A stretch of 64,000 bases of DNA from CBDDKZ01 sp965230415 (GCA_965230415.1 CBDDKZ010000005.1:5084001-5148000); one strand, 5' to 3'; positions 28,601-36,496 are shown, counted from the first letter of the stretch. A program made the numbers and translations. The notes: generated by a model from the letters alone, not told the origin.

Positions 28601-29606
28601 TCAGGATGGCATCAATGGCAGCATGAACCTACTAACGACAGTTGGTGCCGGTGTCACTAAATATACAGATACAGGATTAGATCAGGGTGCTATGTACAAA
28701 TATCAAATACGTGCTATAGAAGAAGTTTCCGGACCTGACCTCTTCTCTAACTTCTCCGAACCGGTATCGTGCGCCACTATTGCTTATCGCATTTTTGTAC
28801 AGTTCAACCATGTTGGAGACCCAGCGCCATTTCCTTGGAACAGCACCAGTGAAGCTCCTTCTACAGGAAATGGTTTCTACAACTGTATAAATGATAATGG
28901 AGATTATACAGGGATTAACGTAGTTGCACTTGATAGAATGAACGGTAGCTTTGCCCATGGAGGAATTACACATAACGACTCCGGAATTTACCCAGATGAA
29001 GTAATCGGATCGTTCTGGTACATGGAAGACGGTCATATTGGTAGCCTGGCTATCGAGGAACTTGACTTCTCATTTGACTACAACGTTACCTTCTTCGGGT
29101 CATTTACCGCAGAGGAAACAGTTACACTTTATACAATTGGTGATGAAACTGTCACATTGGATAACCATGCCAACTTCCATAACACAGTCACCATTTACGA
29201 TGCAGACAAAGGTGAGGATGGTGAGATTGTTTTCAATGTGACCTCTGCTCCTGGTTACCAGTTCGGCTTGCTTAATTCAATTGTAATTGAAGCCTATCCA
29301 AATGCGGAGTTTTTCAATTTCAAGAAAAATGCTCATCTGGAAGAGAACGTCTTAGTAAACACGTTCCCTAACCCTATCAAGCGTAACGAGGAACAGGTTT
29401 CCGTGACATTCACCTCCCCTATTGAAAGAACGGCATTTGTTCGTATAAATAGTGTTACTGGTAACACCATTGTAGAAAAATCTGTTACGGCATCATCTTT
29501 AAGACCTGCGAAATTAAATTTACCGGAACTGAAATCCGGAATTTATTATTTAACAGTTCAATTCGAAAATGGAGATCATGAGTCCACTAAAATTTTCGTT
29601 GAGTAA
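22605..29606 (+). CDS. Giant T9SS-exported esterase-like adhesin (hydrolase, FN3, PA14, repeated modules)
   Basis: About 2333 residues from the ATG at 22605 (or 22611); both give a signal peptide ending LDAQ. Order: an alpha/beta hydrolase (residues ~60-295) with HGLGEPG, the nucleophile motif GLSAG, an acid in FQGEKD and H in GVGHGTWW; an Ig-like segment (~310-385); FN3 domains (~470-660); a PA14 domain (~665-800); more FN3 and cadherin-like repeats with DNGDGTG-type turns; and three copies of a ~170-residue module with a PWN(N/S)T signature (listed separately). A type A T9SS C-terminal domain (~2245-2333) ends it, with FPNP and SGIYYLTVQ. It is exported through the outer membrane and likely surface-bound. 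The hydrolase substrate (ester or polysaccharide acyl group) is unknown. It is embedded in the glycan locus. Confidence 0.9.
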   Translation: MVMKLNLKYTFSIIVLLVAAIFNTLDAQHPVMQADDPVITYNPFNPPADPGWGTVHDWVRTRRIGSNNFDTEPYKAYIYGDLPFRLKYPENFDENDTNTTYPLIIMFHGLGEPGTKYDNELQLWNGGKEHLEAVQNGVFNGFVMFPQNHTGHFGPNDFTAIHNMINNDFPLLHVDLSRISLHGLSAGAKGVWEYVAQYPEDIASFLPMSNVAVSYHNEIDTYKTIPTWVFQGEKDKNPPPEEAYRLLDLFTDSKANIKLTYYKGVGHGTWWDAYEEEDFFPFMTRAHKANPVINNGAQLQTFEDGKRINTEFVAESKICAGDDAFIPLSLSPGFEAYQWRKDSILIDSATSNTYNVTEQGTYDARVMRNGVWSDWSPEPIVVGIKSLTATPNISPEEPSSVVLPSLDGSTSVLLGLPQGYASYEWIDESTEEVISNERTLLVTEPMALRARTEELFSCGAELTELFHVVDANGSPKPSPAVNLTGGAISNNSIILNWEQSLNPVSNETGFEIFRGETVIGPYTFVGLTEADATSFVDNGLISDVTYFYKVRAVNLTGASSNSNQVAVTTSSDTESPAAPSGLTLNHLSVDAIGFNWMPATDDVGISAYDIYMNGKKILSTSETTIIVHHLKEGETARFYVIARDYAGNESAPSEMLTETPAEGGLNYRYFTEFGLDQLPDFSTLTPVRTGITPYVTFSGIGVRSSHFQVLWDGYISIPKTGDYTFSTKSDDGSKVYLDAFDEDHLVVNNDFTHGNQDEIEGSIFLTAGFHRIYVSFFEKTGSQSIDLYWKNTPIGIDERLEISSAYFLPSLPQINPADLPASPSAISATAIGHDSIQVNWTDETSDETGFQIFRSTSESGPFLPVGLVDADVTSFTDTGLEASTTYYYEVITVGAFWNSPLGVSLANATTGDLPLVPEAPINLTVSEVTKTSALITGSDISDIETSFNVYRSLHGLNAFSLVNTLPENNEPNLSILVENLIHGVTYDFYIGAANDGGENLSETVEITALNDAPILGTINDVHASIGVNEDIQISATDLEGDFIILSVDNLPAIATFTDYGDGTGLISVDASLVSGNAAYPGIEVTAEDELGASSSQTFDLTISNNTAPTLSTINDQVLVEESGTTTINFTFSDDESDPVVVNIDNLPSFMVLNYSSDGNGEIAITPIIGDAGVYNLELVAADDNGAEAVEAFQVTIEETAVSNTGNPPAAPREVSVSEGMEQLLIDWKKSSGFEDGFYVLRSLAENGTYEPIDTTEANETEYLDEGLTSVPHFYKIIAFNEDGDSPESAIASGTPLPFNNNPVISMATNASAYFYIINAIPVSTSDVEGHAVSLSSNNLPSFVHLIDNGDGTGVLLIAAKEDDGLGSFVATIIATDELGASSQENISIEIIKTPSNNVFINFNNNGDNASLPWNNTQGGPQPGTVFNGFLNENNEITPLSIEMLTGFQWVTSDGPTTGGNSGMVPDAVLQESYFWGESAGSPLTASLRIGDLDPTLSHQLDFISSRENQWNDGGVITYTINGQSKSVDSHGNTTDLVSFESIASDFNGNIDVTLTKEEGTQLGMINGIIVRSFLNKTLPVFEPILNVDVPAQSNQVVEIRAVDPADLALTLTASNLENGFMKFNDLGNGRATIVLTPEIDDIGLYQNITITAVNEVGYENEMVFTITVGSPAVPEPPVIDEVESPIVLTETTQNILVTATDPADKIIVLNVTGLPDFATFTDNGDGTGIINIAPGATDIGIYDGIEIAATNADFLLTSTIDWSFETTDIVKTAVQVNFNSDYNEPSPWNNTGHSPWYLGEVFSNFVDTDGEPSDIALTFTTNMGSAWHKGVTTEENAGFVPDNVLIEHFWFGPADWGAVEEAGLDLFNLDPELTYDLKFVASTNWNIAVDNGHTIFSVGNKSASVYVQNNITDFAILEKIRPDVDGKIHITMNKGADAAAGVINGIIIESYFDDNPDTTDTGVSLPAPTDLSAVSLSETSIEIEWLDNSETETGFEVYRQDGINGSMNLLTTVGAGVTKYTDTGLDQGAMYKYQIRAIEEVSGPDLFSNFSEPVSCATIAYRIFVQFNHVGDPAPFPWNSTSEAPSTGNGFYNCINDNGDYTGINVVALDRMNGSFAHGGITHNDSGIYPDEVIGSFWYMEDGHIGSLAIEELDFSFDYNVTFFGSFTAEETVTLYTIGDETVTLDNHANFHNTVTIYDADKGEDGEIVFNVTSAPGYQFGLLNSIVIEAYPNAEFFNFKKNAHLEENVLVNTFPNPIKRNEEQVSVTFTSPIERTAFVRINSVTGNTIVEKSVTASSLRPAKLNLPELKSGIYYLTVQFENGDHESTKIFVE
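26796..27327 (+). repeat. PWNNT module, copy 1
   Basis: Residues ~1398-1575 of the giant protein. It opens FINFNNNG, has PWNNT about 12 residues on, a D-x-DP-x-L(S/T)-(H/Y) strand in the middle, and ends MINGIIVRSF. It looks like a carbohydrate-binding-type beta sandwich, but I cannot name the family. Confidence 0.65.
27924..28461 (+). repeat. PWNNT module, copy 2
   Basis: Residues ~1773-1953 of the giant protein. It opens VQVNFNSDY with PWNNTG, has NLDPELTYDLKFVAS in the middle, and ends VINGIIIESY. Same fold pattern as copy 1. Confidence 0.65.
28789..29298 (+). repeat. PWNNT module, copy 3
   Basis: Residues ~2062-2232 of the giant protein. It opens FVQFNHVGD with PWNST, has LDFSFDYNVTFFGSF in the middle, and ends LLNSIVIEAY. 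It directly precedes the T9SS sorting domain. Confidence 0.6.
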
Positions 29607-29629
29607 TAATTATTTATAGATTCATTCAG

Positions 29630-29662
29630 AAAGGGTGACTTGTAAAAAGTCACCCTTTTTTT
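29630..29662 (+). terminator. Intrinsic terminator after the giant protein
   Basis: A 12-bp perfect stem (29630-29641 with 29647-29658), a 5-base loop and a following T run, 24 bases after the stop codon. Confidence 0.88.
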
Positions 29663-29735
29663 ATAGTAATTATTTAAAAAATAGTCTTGTCACTTGGCTA
29701 TTTTCCTTTTTCTTTGCAACACAAACTAGTTACCA

Positions 29736-31361
29736 ATGGATATCAAAATACTTCATAGAGAGTTTAGTCAAAAGCAAATAATGCTCATGGAAATCGCGAT
29801 GATAGTAATCTTTGCAATTTTCCCGTTATTCATTACATTTCCCTATCGTGTTAATATATTTTTGTCATATGAAGGTGCATTTCGAATGAGTAATGGTGAA
29901 GTCCCTTTTAAAGATTTTGGACTGCCCATGGGATTTGGCTACTGGCTCATACCTACCCTGTTTTTCAAACTATTTGGGCCACTCATGTCTTCTCTAATCA
30001 AAGCTCAGGTATTTATAAACATTCTTTCGGGTTTGGCTTTTCGATCAATACTCTCTTCGTTCAGTGAAGATCATGGTAAAAGATTTGTCTGCCTGTTCTT
30101 GTTTTGTTTATCTTATTCATTCTTTAACTTTTGGCCCTGGTATAACCATAGCGTATTTGTATATCAGTTCATTGCATTTGCCTTCTTATTCAACGCTATA
30201 AACAAGCATAAGAATGGACCTTGGTATATACTGTCGTTAGTTCTTGCCGGTTTCTTTTCGTTTATTTCGTTCTTTACCAAGCAAGACGGAGGTGCATTGG
30301 GTATTCTAATAGCCCTGGCTATTTTAAGTTATGAGCTACTGTTTCATAAAAAGTGGTTGCAGTTATTGATTTATGTAGGGGCCTGTGCACTAACGGCAAT
30401 TTGCTTCATCGTTCCCTTTCTCGACAATGAATTCACCTATTGGTTTAATGTTGGACAAACGCCACATAATTCAAGGTTTAGCATCAACGATATCTTCGAT
30501 GCAACGTTCGGGGAATCGAGATGGATAAAATTTTACCTCTTTGCGATCTTATTCTTATTGGTACCTCAATTACGGAAATTTAAGGATTTCGTTAAGAACA
30601 GAAAAGTATTTGTTTTTACCCTATTCACACTTGGTATTTTAGCTGAGGCGCTCATTATTCAGGTTACGAGCTATACACCGCCAGACAACAACATATTTTA
30701 TCATAGTTTTGCTTTTGCGTTTCTGTTTTTGAACCTCAACCTGAATCTAAATGTAAAAAAATTACCAGCACTTGCTTTTTCCTTCCTGTTCATTTTGGTG
30801 TGGTGGTCGGGGGCTTATTGGAAATATATTGGGCGTATGGTCATGCGTGTATTGCCACAAGATGAAATGGCAGCGCAGCAAAAAGTTTCACGTCACAGCT
30901 ACCTGGTAAATACAGATACTACCTTCACAAATGTTCCTATGCACGAATGGATACAAACAGACCTAAAAGGTTTCGACGTACTACGTATGCCTCCCTCCAC
31001 CGTTGAGGGCATGAATAAAATTAAGAATTTAGACCTGTTTAAACATGGAAACAAACCAAAAGTACTAAACATGACAGAACTAACACCACTGGCTCACGAA
31101 CTCAATTACGGATTTGATGACAATCAACCGTTGTGGTTTCATAAAAACGTAGCTGTGTTCGATCGTGAAATAAAGGTGTTCTGCGATAAAATAGAAAACA
31201 ACTATTATGATCTGGTATTATTTGAGATCACACCCAACCTTAATAACTTTTTCCCTGATGAAGTGCGAGAGTCTTTAAAAAAGAATTACAAAAAGATCGA
31301 TACATTTCTTGCTCCCAGGAGGCCTACAAATGCAGACATTGAGGTCTACGTAAAAAAATAA
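29736..31361 (+). CDS. Multi-pass membrane protein, GT-C glycosyltransferase-like
   Basis: 541 residues with roughly ten membrane helices in the first 390 and a soluble C-terminal domain (~390-541). The first periplasmic loop contains LSYEGAFRMSNGEVPFKDFGLP, broken by an acidic residue and a P-x-DFG-x-P pattern like that of lipid-linked-sugar GT-C enzymes (GT39/ArnT type). A Wzy-type polymerase is the main alternative, since no other polymerase candidate is seen in the locus. Possible promoter: TTG-N19-TTTCTTTG just upstream, one mismatch in the -7 element. Function assignment is inference; the topology is visible. Confidence 0.65.
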   Translation: MDIKILHREFSQKQIMLMEIAMIVIFAIFPLFITFPYRVNIFLSYEGAFRMSNGEVPFKDFGLPMGFGYWLIPTLFFKLFGPLMSSLIKAQVFINILSGLAFRSILSSFSEDHGKRFVCLFLFCLSYSFFNFWPWYNHSVFVYQFIAFAFLFNAINKHKNGPWYILSLVLAGFFSFISFFTKQDGGALGILIALAILSYELLFHKKWLQLLIYVGACALTAICFIVPFLDNEFTYWFNVGQTPHNSRFSINDIFDATFGESRWIKFYLFAILFLLVPQLRKFKDFVKNRKVFVFTLFTLGILAEALIIQVTSYTPPDNNIFYHSFAFAFLFLNLNLNLNVKKLPALAFSFLFILVWWSGAYWKYIGRMVMRVLPQDEMAAQQKVSRHSYLVNTDTTFTNVPMHEWIQTDLKGFDVLRMPPSTVEGMNKIKNLDLFKHGNKPKVLNMTELTPLAHELNYGFDDNQPLWFHKNVAVFDREIKVFCDKIENNYYDLVLFEITPNLNNFFPDEVRESLKKNYKKIDTFLAPRRPTNADIEVYVKK

Positions 31362-31395
31362 GCCTACTCGCTTTTCAGGAACAAATTAAACTACG

Positions 31396-32148
31396 CTAAT
31401 TCTTAAAGTCTTTGATTAGCTGCTCTATATCTTGCCCTATAAGCTCTTCAATTTCTATTTTGGCAAATTCGTATTCCTGTTCGGCCCGCACTTTTTCAAT
31501 TTTACTACTATTCAAGTTATTAATGGCCTCTATGTACTCTTCAAATGATGCCTTCTCATTTTTAAACAACTCTTCCGCTATAGTATAACTTGAATAGGCA
31601 TCTTCCAATGCTTCGGTCTGAATAGTCAAAATCTCTTTAGACACTTTAAATTTATGATACTTTTTAAGCACTTCTGCTTTTAATTCATTCTCCTGGATAC
31701 TCTTCTCAATTTCTTTAATTTTCAGCTCTTCTATAGATATCTTTTTCTCCAGTTTATTATTTCTAAAAGTCCCTAGGGTGAAGGTTAGGCTTATGTTATA
31801 ACGTGGGTAAAGCAGGCTCTGTGGTTGTGAAGAATCGGGAGAAATTGAAAATTCATTCAAGTTACCTTGTATGGTGAAATTATTGAGTAACGAATACTTG
31901 TGCAGCGCCTTATTATGCTGAGCTATAGCTATTTCATGCTGAAAAATGGCGTTTTCAGGGTAAAATTCCCATGCGCGTTCAACCAAATAATCGTAAAATT
32001 TACTGGTCTCGGGAAATGCAGAACCTGAAGACAGTGCATTATTGTCGTCCTGTCCTAATGCATTAAATTGGATCAAGGCAAATACAAGTACTAAGCCTTT
32101 TGTGAGATGAACCAATGAAAATCGAGATTTGGTCTTCTTTACTAACAT
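31396..32148 (-). CDS. Half-size TolC-family outer-membrane protein
   Basis: 250 residues with a signal peptide (ending FNALGQ). The body resembles one of the two repeats of a TolC/OEP protein: a FYPENAIFQHEIAIAQHNKA helix, a beta hairpin region (YNISLTFTLGTFRNNK), then long heptad-rich helices (KKISIEELKIKEIEKS to EYEFAKIEIEELIGQ). Standard TolC proteins have about 430-500 residues and two such repeats, and form a trimer of 12 helices. A single-repeat version would need twice the subunits or be a different structure. It points opposite to the flanking glycan genes and has its own promoter (32263-32295). Confidence 0.72.
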   Translation of the reverse strand: MLVKKTKSRFSLVHLTKGLVLVFALIQFNALGQDDNNALSSGSAFPETSKFYDYLVERAWEFYPENAIFQHEIAIAQHNKALHKYSLLNNFTIQGNLNEFSISPDSSQPQSLLYPRYNISLTFTLGTFRNNKLEKKISIEELKIKEIEKSIQENELKAEVLKKYHKFKVSKEILTIQTEALEDAYSSYTIAEELFKNEKASFEEYIEAINNLNSSKIEKVRAEQEYEFAKIEIEELIGQDIEQLIKDFKN

Positions 32149-32475
32149 ATTTACTCAAACTGTGATTTTACTTCAATTAAAACGTATCATTCTCTTCAAA
32201 AGATACATTCTTATTAACTTATTTAAGCCTTTTTGAGCTTGTTACATCTGGTAATTACATATCAAAAATAAAAGGGCAACATATAATGTATCAAACTTAA
32301 TAGGGCTGACGTGCGCAAAATTAACTTTTTTTATGTAATAAGTGTAGAACGCCCAAAAAAATTACTTCCTAAATTCAATAAAACCTAGTCCATTATTGAT
32401 ATGCTATTTAAGAAAGCTATTTTTGGCCATCAAAAACCAATTAGCACCTAAACCAATCACCATATAACACTTCAA
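32149..32475. other. Divergent intergenic region, includes duplicated leader
   Basis: It separates the TolC-like gene from the first duplicated glycosyltransferase. It holds the minus-strand promoter at 32263-32295 and, from about 32351, a leader sequence that recurs before the second copy at about 33766. No open frame of note. Confidence 0.5.
32263..32295 (-). promoter_or_regulatory. Promoter of the half-size TolC gene
   Basis: On the minus strand: TTTG (32295-32292), a 21-base spacer, then TATTTTTG (32270-32263), fitting the Bacteroidota consensus. Initiation near 32256, about 108 bases before the ATG. Confidence 0.55.
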
Positions 32476-33693
32476 ATGAAACGTTCCGAAATCAGCATCG
32501 TAATTTTGGCAATGTCAAGAATCGAATCGCAATATTCTTCACTGGCTCATTCATTGGCCAAAGAATTTGCGAAACAACACATGGTACTTTATGTGAATCA
32601 ACCTTATACTTTCAAAGACTTTATAAGAGAGGGTCGACACAACCAATTAATTCAACGACTAAAAGTTCGCCTGTTGACACAAAGGACTACTTTTGAAGCA
32701 ACAAGTTCGCCTAAGCTCATTTCTGTTACTCCACCATTGACATGGTCAATAAATTTCATCCCATATTCTTTCATTTACCGTTTACTTCGAAAATGGAATA
32801 ACAAAATTGTGCTCAAATCAATAAAAAAAGGGCTCAAAAAATACCATATTGAAAACTATATCTACGTCAATTCTTACAATCCTTTTTACTTAGGTACCCT
32901 TAATGGTTCTTCCAAACCCTTGTTAAACATCTATCAAAGTATGGACGATATTTCTCAGGATGCATATACCGCTAAACACGGGGTTCGCCTTGAATACGAG
33001 TCTGTAAAAAATGCTGATTTTTCCATTGTCACCAGTTTTCAACTACAGGAAAAACTAAAAAAGTATAACGAAAAAATATTCCTAATAAATAATGCCGTTG
33101 ACCTGGGAATATTTGAATGCGCCGACAAGGAAAAACTCCCAATACCCGAAGACATAAAGCACGTTTCCGGAAAGGTAATCGGATATACAGGTAACCTGGA
33201 TGAATCAAGAATCGATTTTGAATTGATCAAAAAAATAGCCCTAACACATCCGGAAAAAACCATTTTATTGGTAGGGCCTATCAATGCAGCATCATTTTAC
33301 AGCAATAAACTGGACAAAATGAATAATGTCATAACAGTAGGATCTAAAAGTATTGCTGAACTACCGTCTTACTTACAAAAAATGGATATAGTGCTTATCC
33401 CATTTAAGATTAACACACTTACAGCCAGCATATATCCTTTGAAGATTAATGAATATTTAGCCACGGGTAAAACCGTATTATCAACCAATTTCAGCAAGGA
33501 CATCAATTTGTTCAGAGACGTCATTAAGATTGTAGATTCATCCGATGAATTTGTAAATGTCATTGACAAATTGTTCGAACATAATGATCCGGATCATATT
33601 GAAGCTCGAATTGCCACGGCGAAAAATAACACCTGGAAGAACAGAGTGGAAGAATTCTGGGATTTGGTGGAAAAAGAAATTGAGCTCACTTAA
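32351..33693 (+). repeat. Tandem duplication unit 1 (leader plus glycosyltransferase)
   Basis: It matches the unit at 33766-35108 with an offset of 1415 bases. The match covers the leader (shared TCCATTATTG and AAGCTATTTTTG) and the whole 405-codon gene without a change in length. Confidence 0.85.
32476..33693 (+). CDS. Glycosyltransferase (GT-B), tandem copy 1
   Basis: 405 residues, no membrane segment. GT-B features: the N-terminal half with NIYQSMDDIS near residue 155, and the C-terminal half with VIGYTGNLDE, TILLVGP, LPSYLQKMDIVLIPF and the donor-site region SIYPLKINEYLATGKTVLST, where the E of NEYLATGK is the usual nucleotide-sugar Glu. It resembles teichuronic-type or capsule GT4 proteins. 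The gene and about 125 bases of its leader are repeated immediately downstream. Sugar specificity cannot be inferred. Confidence 0.85.
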   Translation: MKRSEISIVILAMSRIESQYSSLAHSLAKEFAKQHMVLYVNQPYTFKDFIREGRHNQLIQRLKVRLLTQRTTFEATSSPKLISVTPPLTWSINFIPYSFIYRLLRKWNNKIVLKSIKKGLKKYHIENYIYVNSYNPFYLGTLNGSSKPLLNIYQSMDDISQDAYTAKHGVRLEYESVKNADFSIVTSFQLQEKLKKYNEKIFLINNAVDLGIFECADKEKLPIPEDIKHVSGKVIGYTGNLDESRIDFELIKKIALTHPEKTILLVGPINAASFYSNKLDKMNNVITVGSKSIAELPSYLQKMDIVLIPFKINTLTASIYPLKINEYLATGKTVLSTNFSKDINLFRDVIKIVDSSDEFVNVIDKLFEHNDPDHIEARIATAKNNTWKNRVEEFWDLVEKEIELT

Positions 33694-33765
33694 TGGGGTA
33701 ATGATATGGCACAGGTTAAGCTCATACGATACAATGAAGTAATTTTTATGCCTTTAGTTGATGCC

Positions 33766-35108
33766 ACTCCAAAAAATCGCTTCCTAATTTCAATAAAACT
33801 AAATCCATTATTGTTAAGCTGTATAAAAAAGCTATTTTTGAACATCCAGAATCGATAGTCATTTAAAACAATCACCACAAAAACCCGCAAATGAAACGTT
33901 CAGAAATTAACATCGTTTTTTTAGCACTGTCCAGAATTGAATCCCAATACTCCTCCCCGGCTTATTCGCTAGCCAAAGAATTCGCCAAACAAAATAAGGT
34001 ATACTATGTCAATCATCCTTATACACTCAAAGATTACTTAAATGAACGAAAACACAACAAATTAGTCCAACGAATAAAGGGTCGTCTTTTAACACAAAAA
34101 ACCACTTTTGAAGAAACGAGTTCACCTAACCTTATTTCTATTGTCCCCCCAATTACCTGGCCTATAAATTTCATTCCTAATTCCTTCCTTTACCGTTTGT
34201 TTCAAAACTGGAACAACAAGATTGTGCTCAAATCAATCAAAAAGGCGCTAAAAAGGTATAATATTGACAACTATATCTATATAAATTGTTACGATCCTTT
34301 TTATTTAGGAACCCTCCCATCCTCATCTAATGCACTATTAAATATCTACCAAAGTATGGATGATATTTCCCAGGATCCATATACTGCCAAACATGGGGTA
34401 CACCTTGAAAATGAGTCGGTAAAAAATTCCGATTTTTCGATTGTCACCAGTTTCCAGCTTCAGGAAAAGCTAAAAAGGTACAACGAAAAAACATTCATAG
34501 TAAATAATGCCGTTGACATAGAGATATTTGAACAAGCTGTTCAGGAAACCCTTCCAACACCACAAGACATTCAACATATTTCCGGTAAAATAATAGGTTA
34601 TACGGGTAACCTGGATGAACTAAGAGTCGATTTTGAATTGATCAAAAAAATAGCTGAGAAACATACCGATAAAACGGTCTTATTGGTTGGCCCTATCAAC
34701 GCAGACTCCTTTTACAGTAATGGACTGGATAAAATGGACAATGTAATTACCGTAGGTTCAAAGGACATTACAGAATTACCCTCCTATCTGCAAAAAATGG
34801 ATGTGGTACTTATTCCTTTCAAATTAAATACGCTTACTGCCAGTATATATCCTTTGAAAGTAAATGAGTATTTAGCGACTGGTAAAAGTGTATTATCTAC
34901 TAATTTTAGCAGAGATATTAACTTGTTCAGTGAAGTAATCAATATAGTGGATTCACACGATGATTTTGTGGAAGCTATTGACGTTTCTATTGATAAAAAT
35001 ACACCGGAAGACATACAGACACGAATTGCCACAGCCAATAAAAATACCTGGGAAGCACGGGTTGATGAAATATGGCAACTGGTAGAAACCGAGATCGATT
35101 TATCTTAA
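33766..35108 (+). repeat. Tandem duplication unit 2 (leader plus glycosyltransferase)
   Basis: Second copy of the unit at 32351-33693. The copies are clearly diverged, so this is an old duplication rather than an assembly artefact. Confidence 0.85.
33891..35108 (+). CDS. Glycosyltransferase (GT-B), tandem copy 2
   Basis: 405 residues, the same length as copy 1 and alignable end to end without gaps, roughly three quarters identical by eye. The donor-site region (SIYPLKVNEYLATGKSVLST) and NIYQSMDDIS are conserved. Differences concentrate in the N-terminal acceptor-binding half (for example NHPYTLKDYLNERKH against NQPYTFKDFIREGRH) and near residues 210-225. This is what would be expected if the donor is shared and the acceptor changed; that is inference. 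It is followed by a convergent flippase gene. Confidence 0.85.
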   Translation: MKRSEINIVFLALSRIESQYSSPAYSLAKEFAKQNKVYYVNHPYTLKDYLNERKHNKLVQRIKGRLLTQKTTFEETSSPNLISIVPPITWPINFIPNSFLYRLFQNWNNKIVLKSIKKALKRYNIDNYIYINCYDPFYLGTLPSSSNALLNIYQSMDDISQDPYTAKHGVHLENESVKNSDFSIVTSFQLQEKLKRYNEKTFIVNNAVDIEIFEQAVQETLPTPQDIQHISGKIIGYTGNLDELRVDFELIKKIAEKHTDKTVLLVGPINADSFYSNGLDKMDNVITVGSKDITELPSYLQKMDVVLIPFKLNTLTASIYPLKVNEYLATGKSVLSTNFSRDINLFSEVINIVDSHDDFVEAIDVSIDKNTPEDIQTRIATANKNTWEARVDEIWQLVETEIDLS

Positions 35109-35134
35109 TTCGACGATTTAGTGAGCAAATAGTA

Positions 35135-36496
35135 TCATCTTTTCACTTTGCCCAGTACTTTCCTGAATAAGCTTCGATAGAATCGCATCGTATGGCCAAA
35201 AATATTCTTAGAACTAACACCAATTGCTCTTTTTAATATAAATTGATTGGCAAACAATGTCGCCAAAAATGTCAACAGCGTTGCGAAAGCGGCGCCATAT
35301 ACCTCGAAATGCAAAATAAGGACATAGTTAGCGCCAAAGTTAAAAACCATACTGGCAAATACTACCCAAAAATTCCAATGTGGTTTACCCAGGGAATCCG
35401 TTGCATTGGCCCATTGCCTTAAAAAGGGCATAATTAAAGCATAAGTGGTAGTAATGCGCAAAATATTCCCTAAATCCCCGTATTTTGATGGTGCCAAAAT
35501 ATCTAAAACCAAGTCGGAAAATAGTACCACGACCAGAACAATTGGAAACATTACGGCAAAAAGTACTCCCACAGTCTGTTCATACATATCACGCACCCCG
35601 TCTTTCCCCTCTTTAACCATCTTTGTTATTGACTTTGGCAAGAACACCTCAGCTATTGTCAACGAAGGCATTTCGACTAAATTAGAGACGCGTAAGGTAA
35701 CCTGATACTCTCCAGCTGCATCTGGTCCTACCATCTTTTTTAGCATTAATAAGTCGGTTGCTCTGAGAATAATAGCACTTAAATTGACTGCAAAGGTATA
35801 CTTTCCAAAAGTCCATAATCTTTTCACCCACTTCATATTGCCTTTAAAACTAAATGGTTTATGCTTGCGCACAAATAATAAAGAAATTAATAATCCAATA
35901 CCTATCGAAAAAGTATAACTATTTACTATATACAAAAACACATTCCCCTTATAATCAATAATATAAAAGTACACTACACACAAAAAGAAAGAACCTTGCC
36001 TGGCAAAATAAGACCAAAAAATACCATTGAATTCCTGTTTGGCGTGCTGAATTATTTCAAAATGAAGAAAAAATGTCAGTAAAACCGTGGATGGGATATA
36101 ATACAAAAAAAGCGTATGCATTTCCTCGGGTGTACTGAATTCAAACTTCAGGTTTAAATAATCTGCCAATAGTAAAAAAGCTACAGTAATGGCCAGCGAA
36201 AAAAAGTTTAGGTACCAGGATGTCCCAACAATAACGGCATAATCTTCCGGATCCGAATCATTCAGGTATTTGATTACAGGATTCTTTAGAAGACCTGTTC
36301 TACTCACTTCCAATACATTTACAATTACTAAAAATGAAACCCAAATTCCGTAGTCATACTTACTTAAATCATCTGCTAATAAACGAAAAGTTCCATAACC
36401 AAAAAGCAGCACACTCACTTGTTTTCCCATGGAATACATCACGGAAATAATGGTGTCTGCTTTATTTCCTGAAATTCGATTTAGGAAATTGCGCAT
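35135..36496 (-). CDS. Wzx-type polysaccharide flippase (MOP superfamily)
   Basis: About 453 residues from the ATG at 36496; the frame extends to 36589, but the upstream part is polar and unlike the family. Twelve or so membrane helices run throughout, with the conserved MATE/Wzx region near residues 225-300 (WTFGKYTFAVNLSAIILRATDLLMLKKM...GPDAAGEYQVTLRV, broken here). It would flip undecaprenyl-linked glycan across the inner membrane, fitting the phosphoglycosyl transferase and glycosyltransferases upstream. It is transcribed towards the duplicated glycosyltransferases. Confidence 0.85.
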   Translation of the reverse strand: MRNFLNRISGNKADTIISVMYSMGKQVSVLLFGYGTFRLLADDLSKYDYGIWVSFLVIVNVLEVSRTGLLKNPVIKYLNDSDPEDYAVIVGTSWYLNFFSLAITVAFLLLADYLNLKFEFSTPEEMHTLFLYYIPSTVLLTFFLHFEIIQHAKQEFNGIFWSYFARQGSFFLCVVYFYIIDYKGNVFLYIVNSYTFSIGIGLLISLLFVRKHKPFSFKGNMKWVKRLWTFGKYTFAVNLSAIILRATDLLMLKKMVGPDAAGEYQVTLRVSNLVEMPSLTIAEVFLPKSITKMVKEGKDGVRDMYEQTVGVLFAVMFPIVLVVVLFSDLVLDILAPSKYGDLGNILRITTTYALIMPFLRQWANATDSLGKPHWNFWVVFASMVFNFGANYVLILHFEVYGAAFATLLTFLATLFANQFILKRAIGVSSKNIFGHTMRFYRSLFRKVLGKVKR

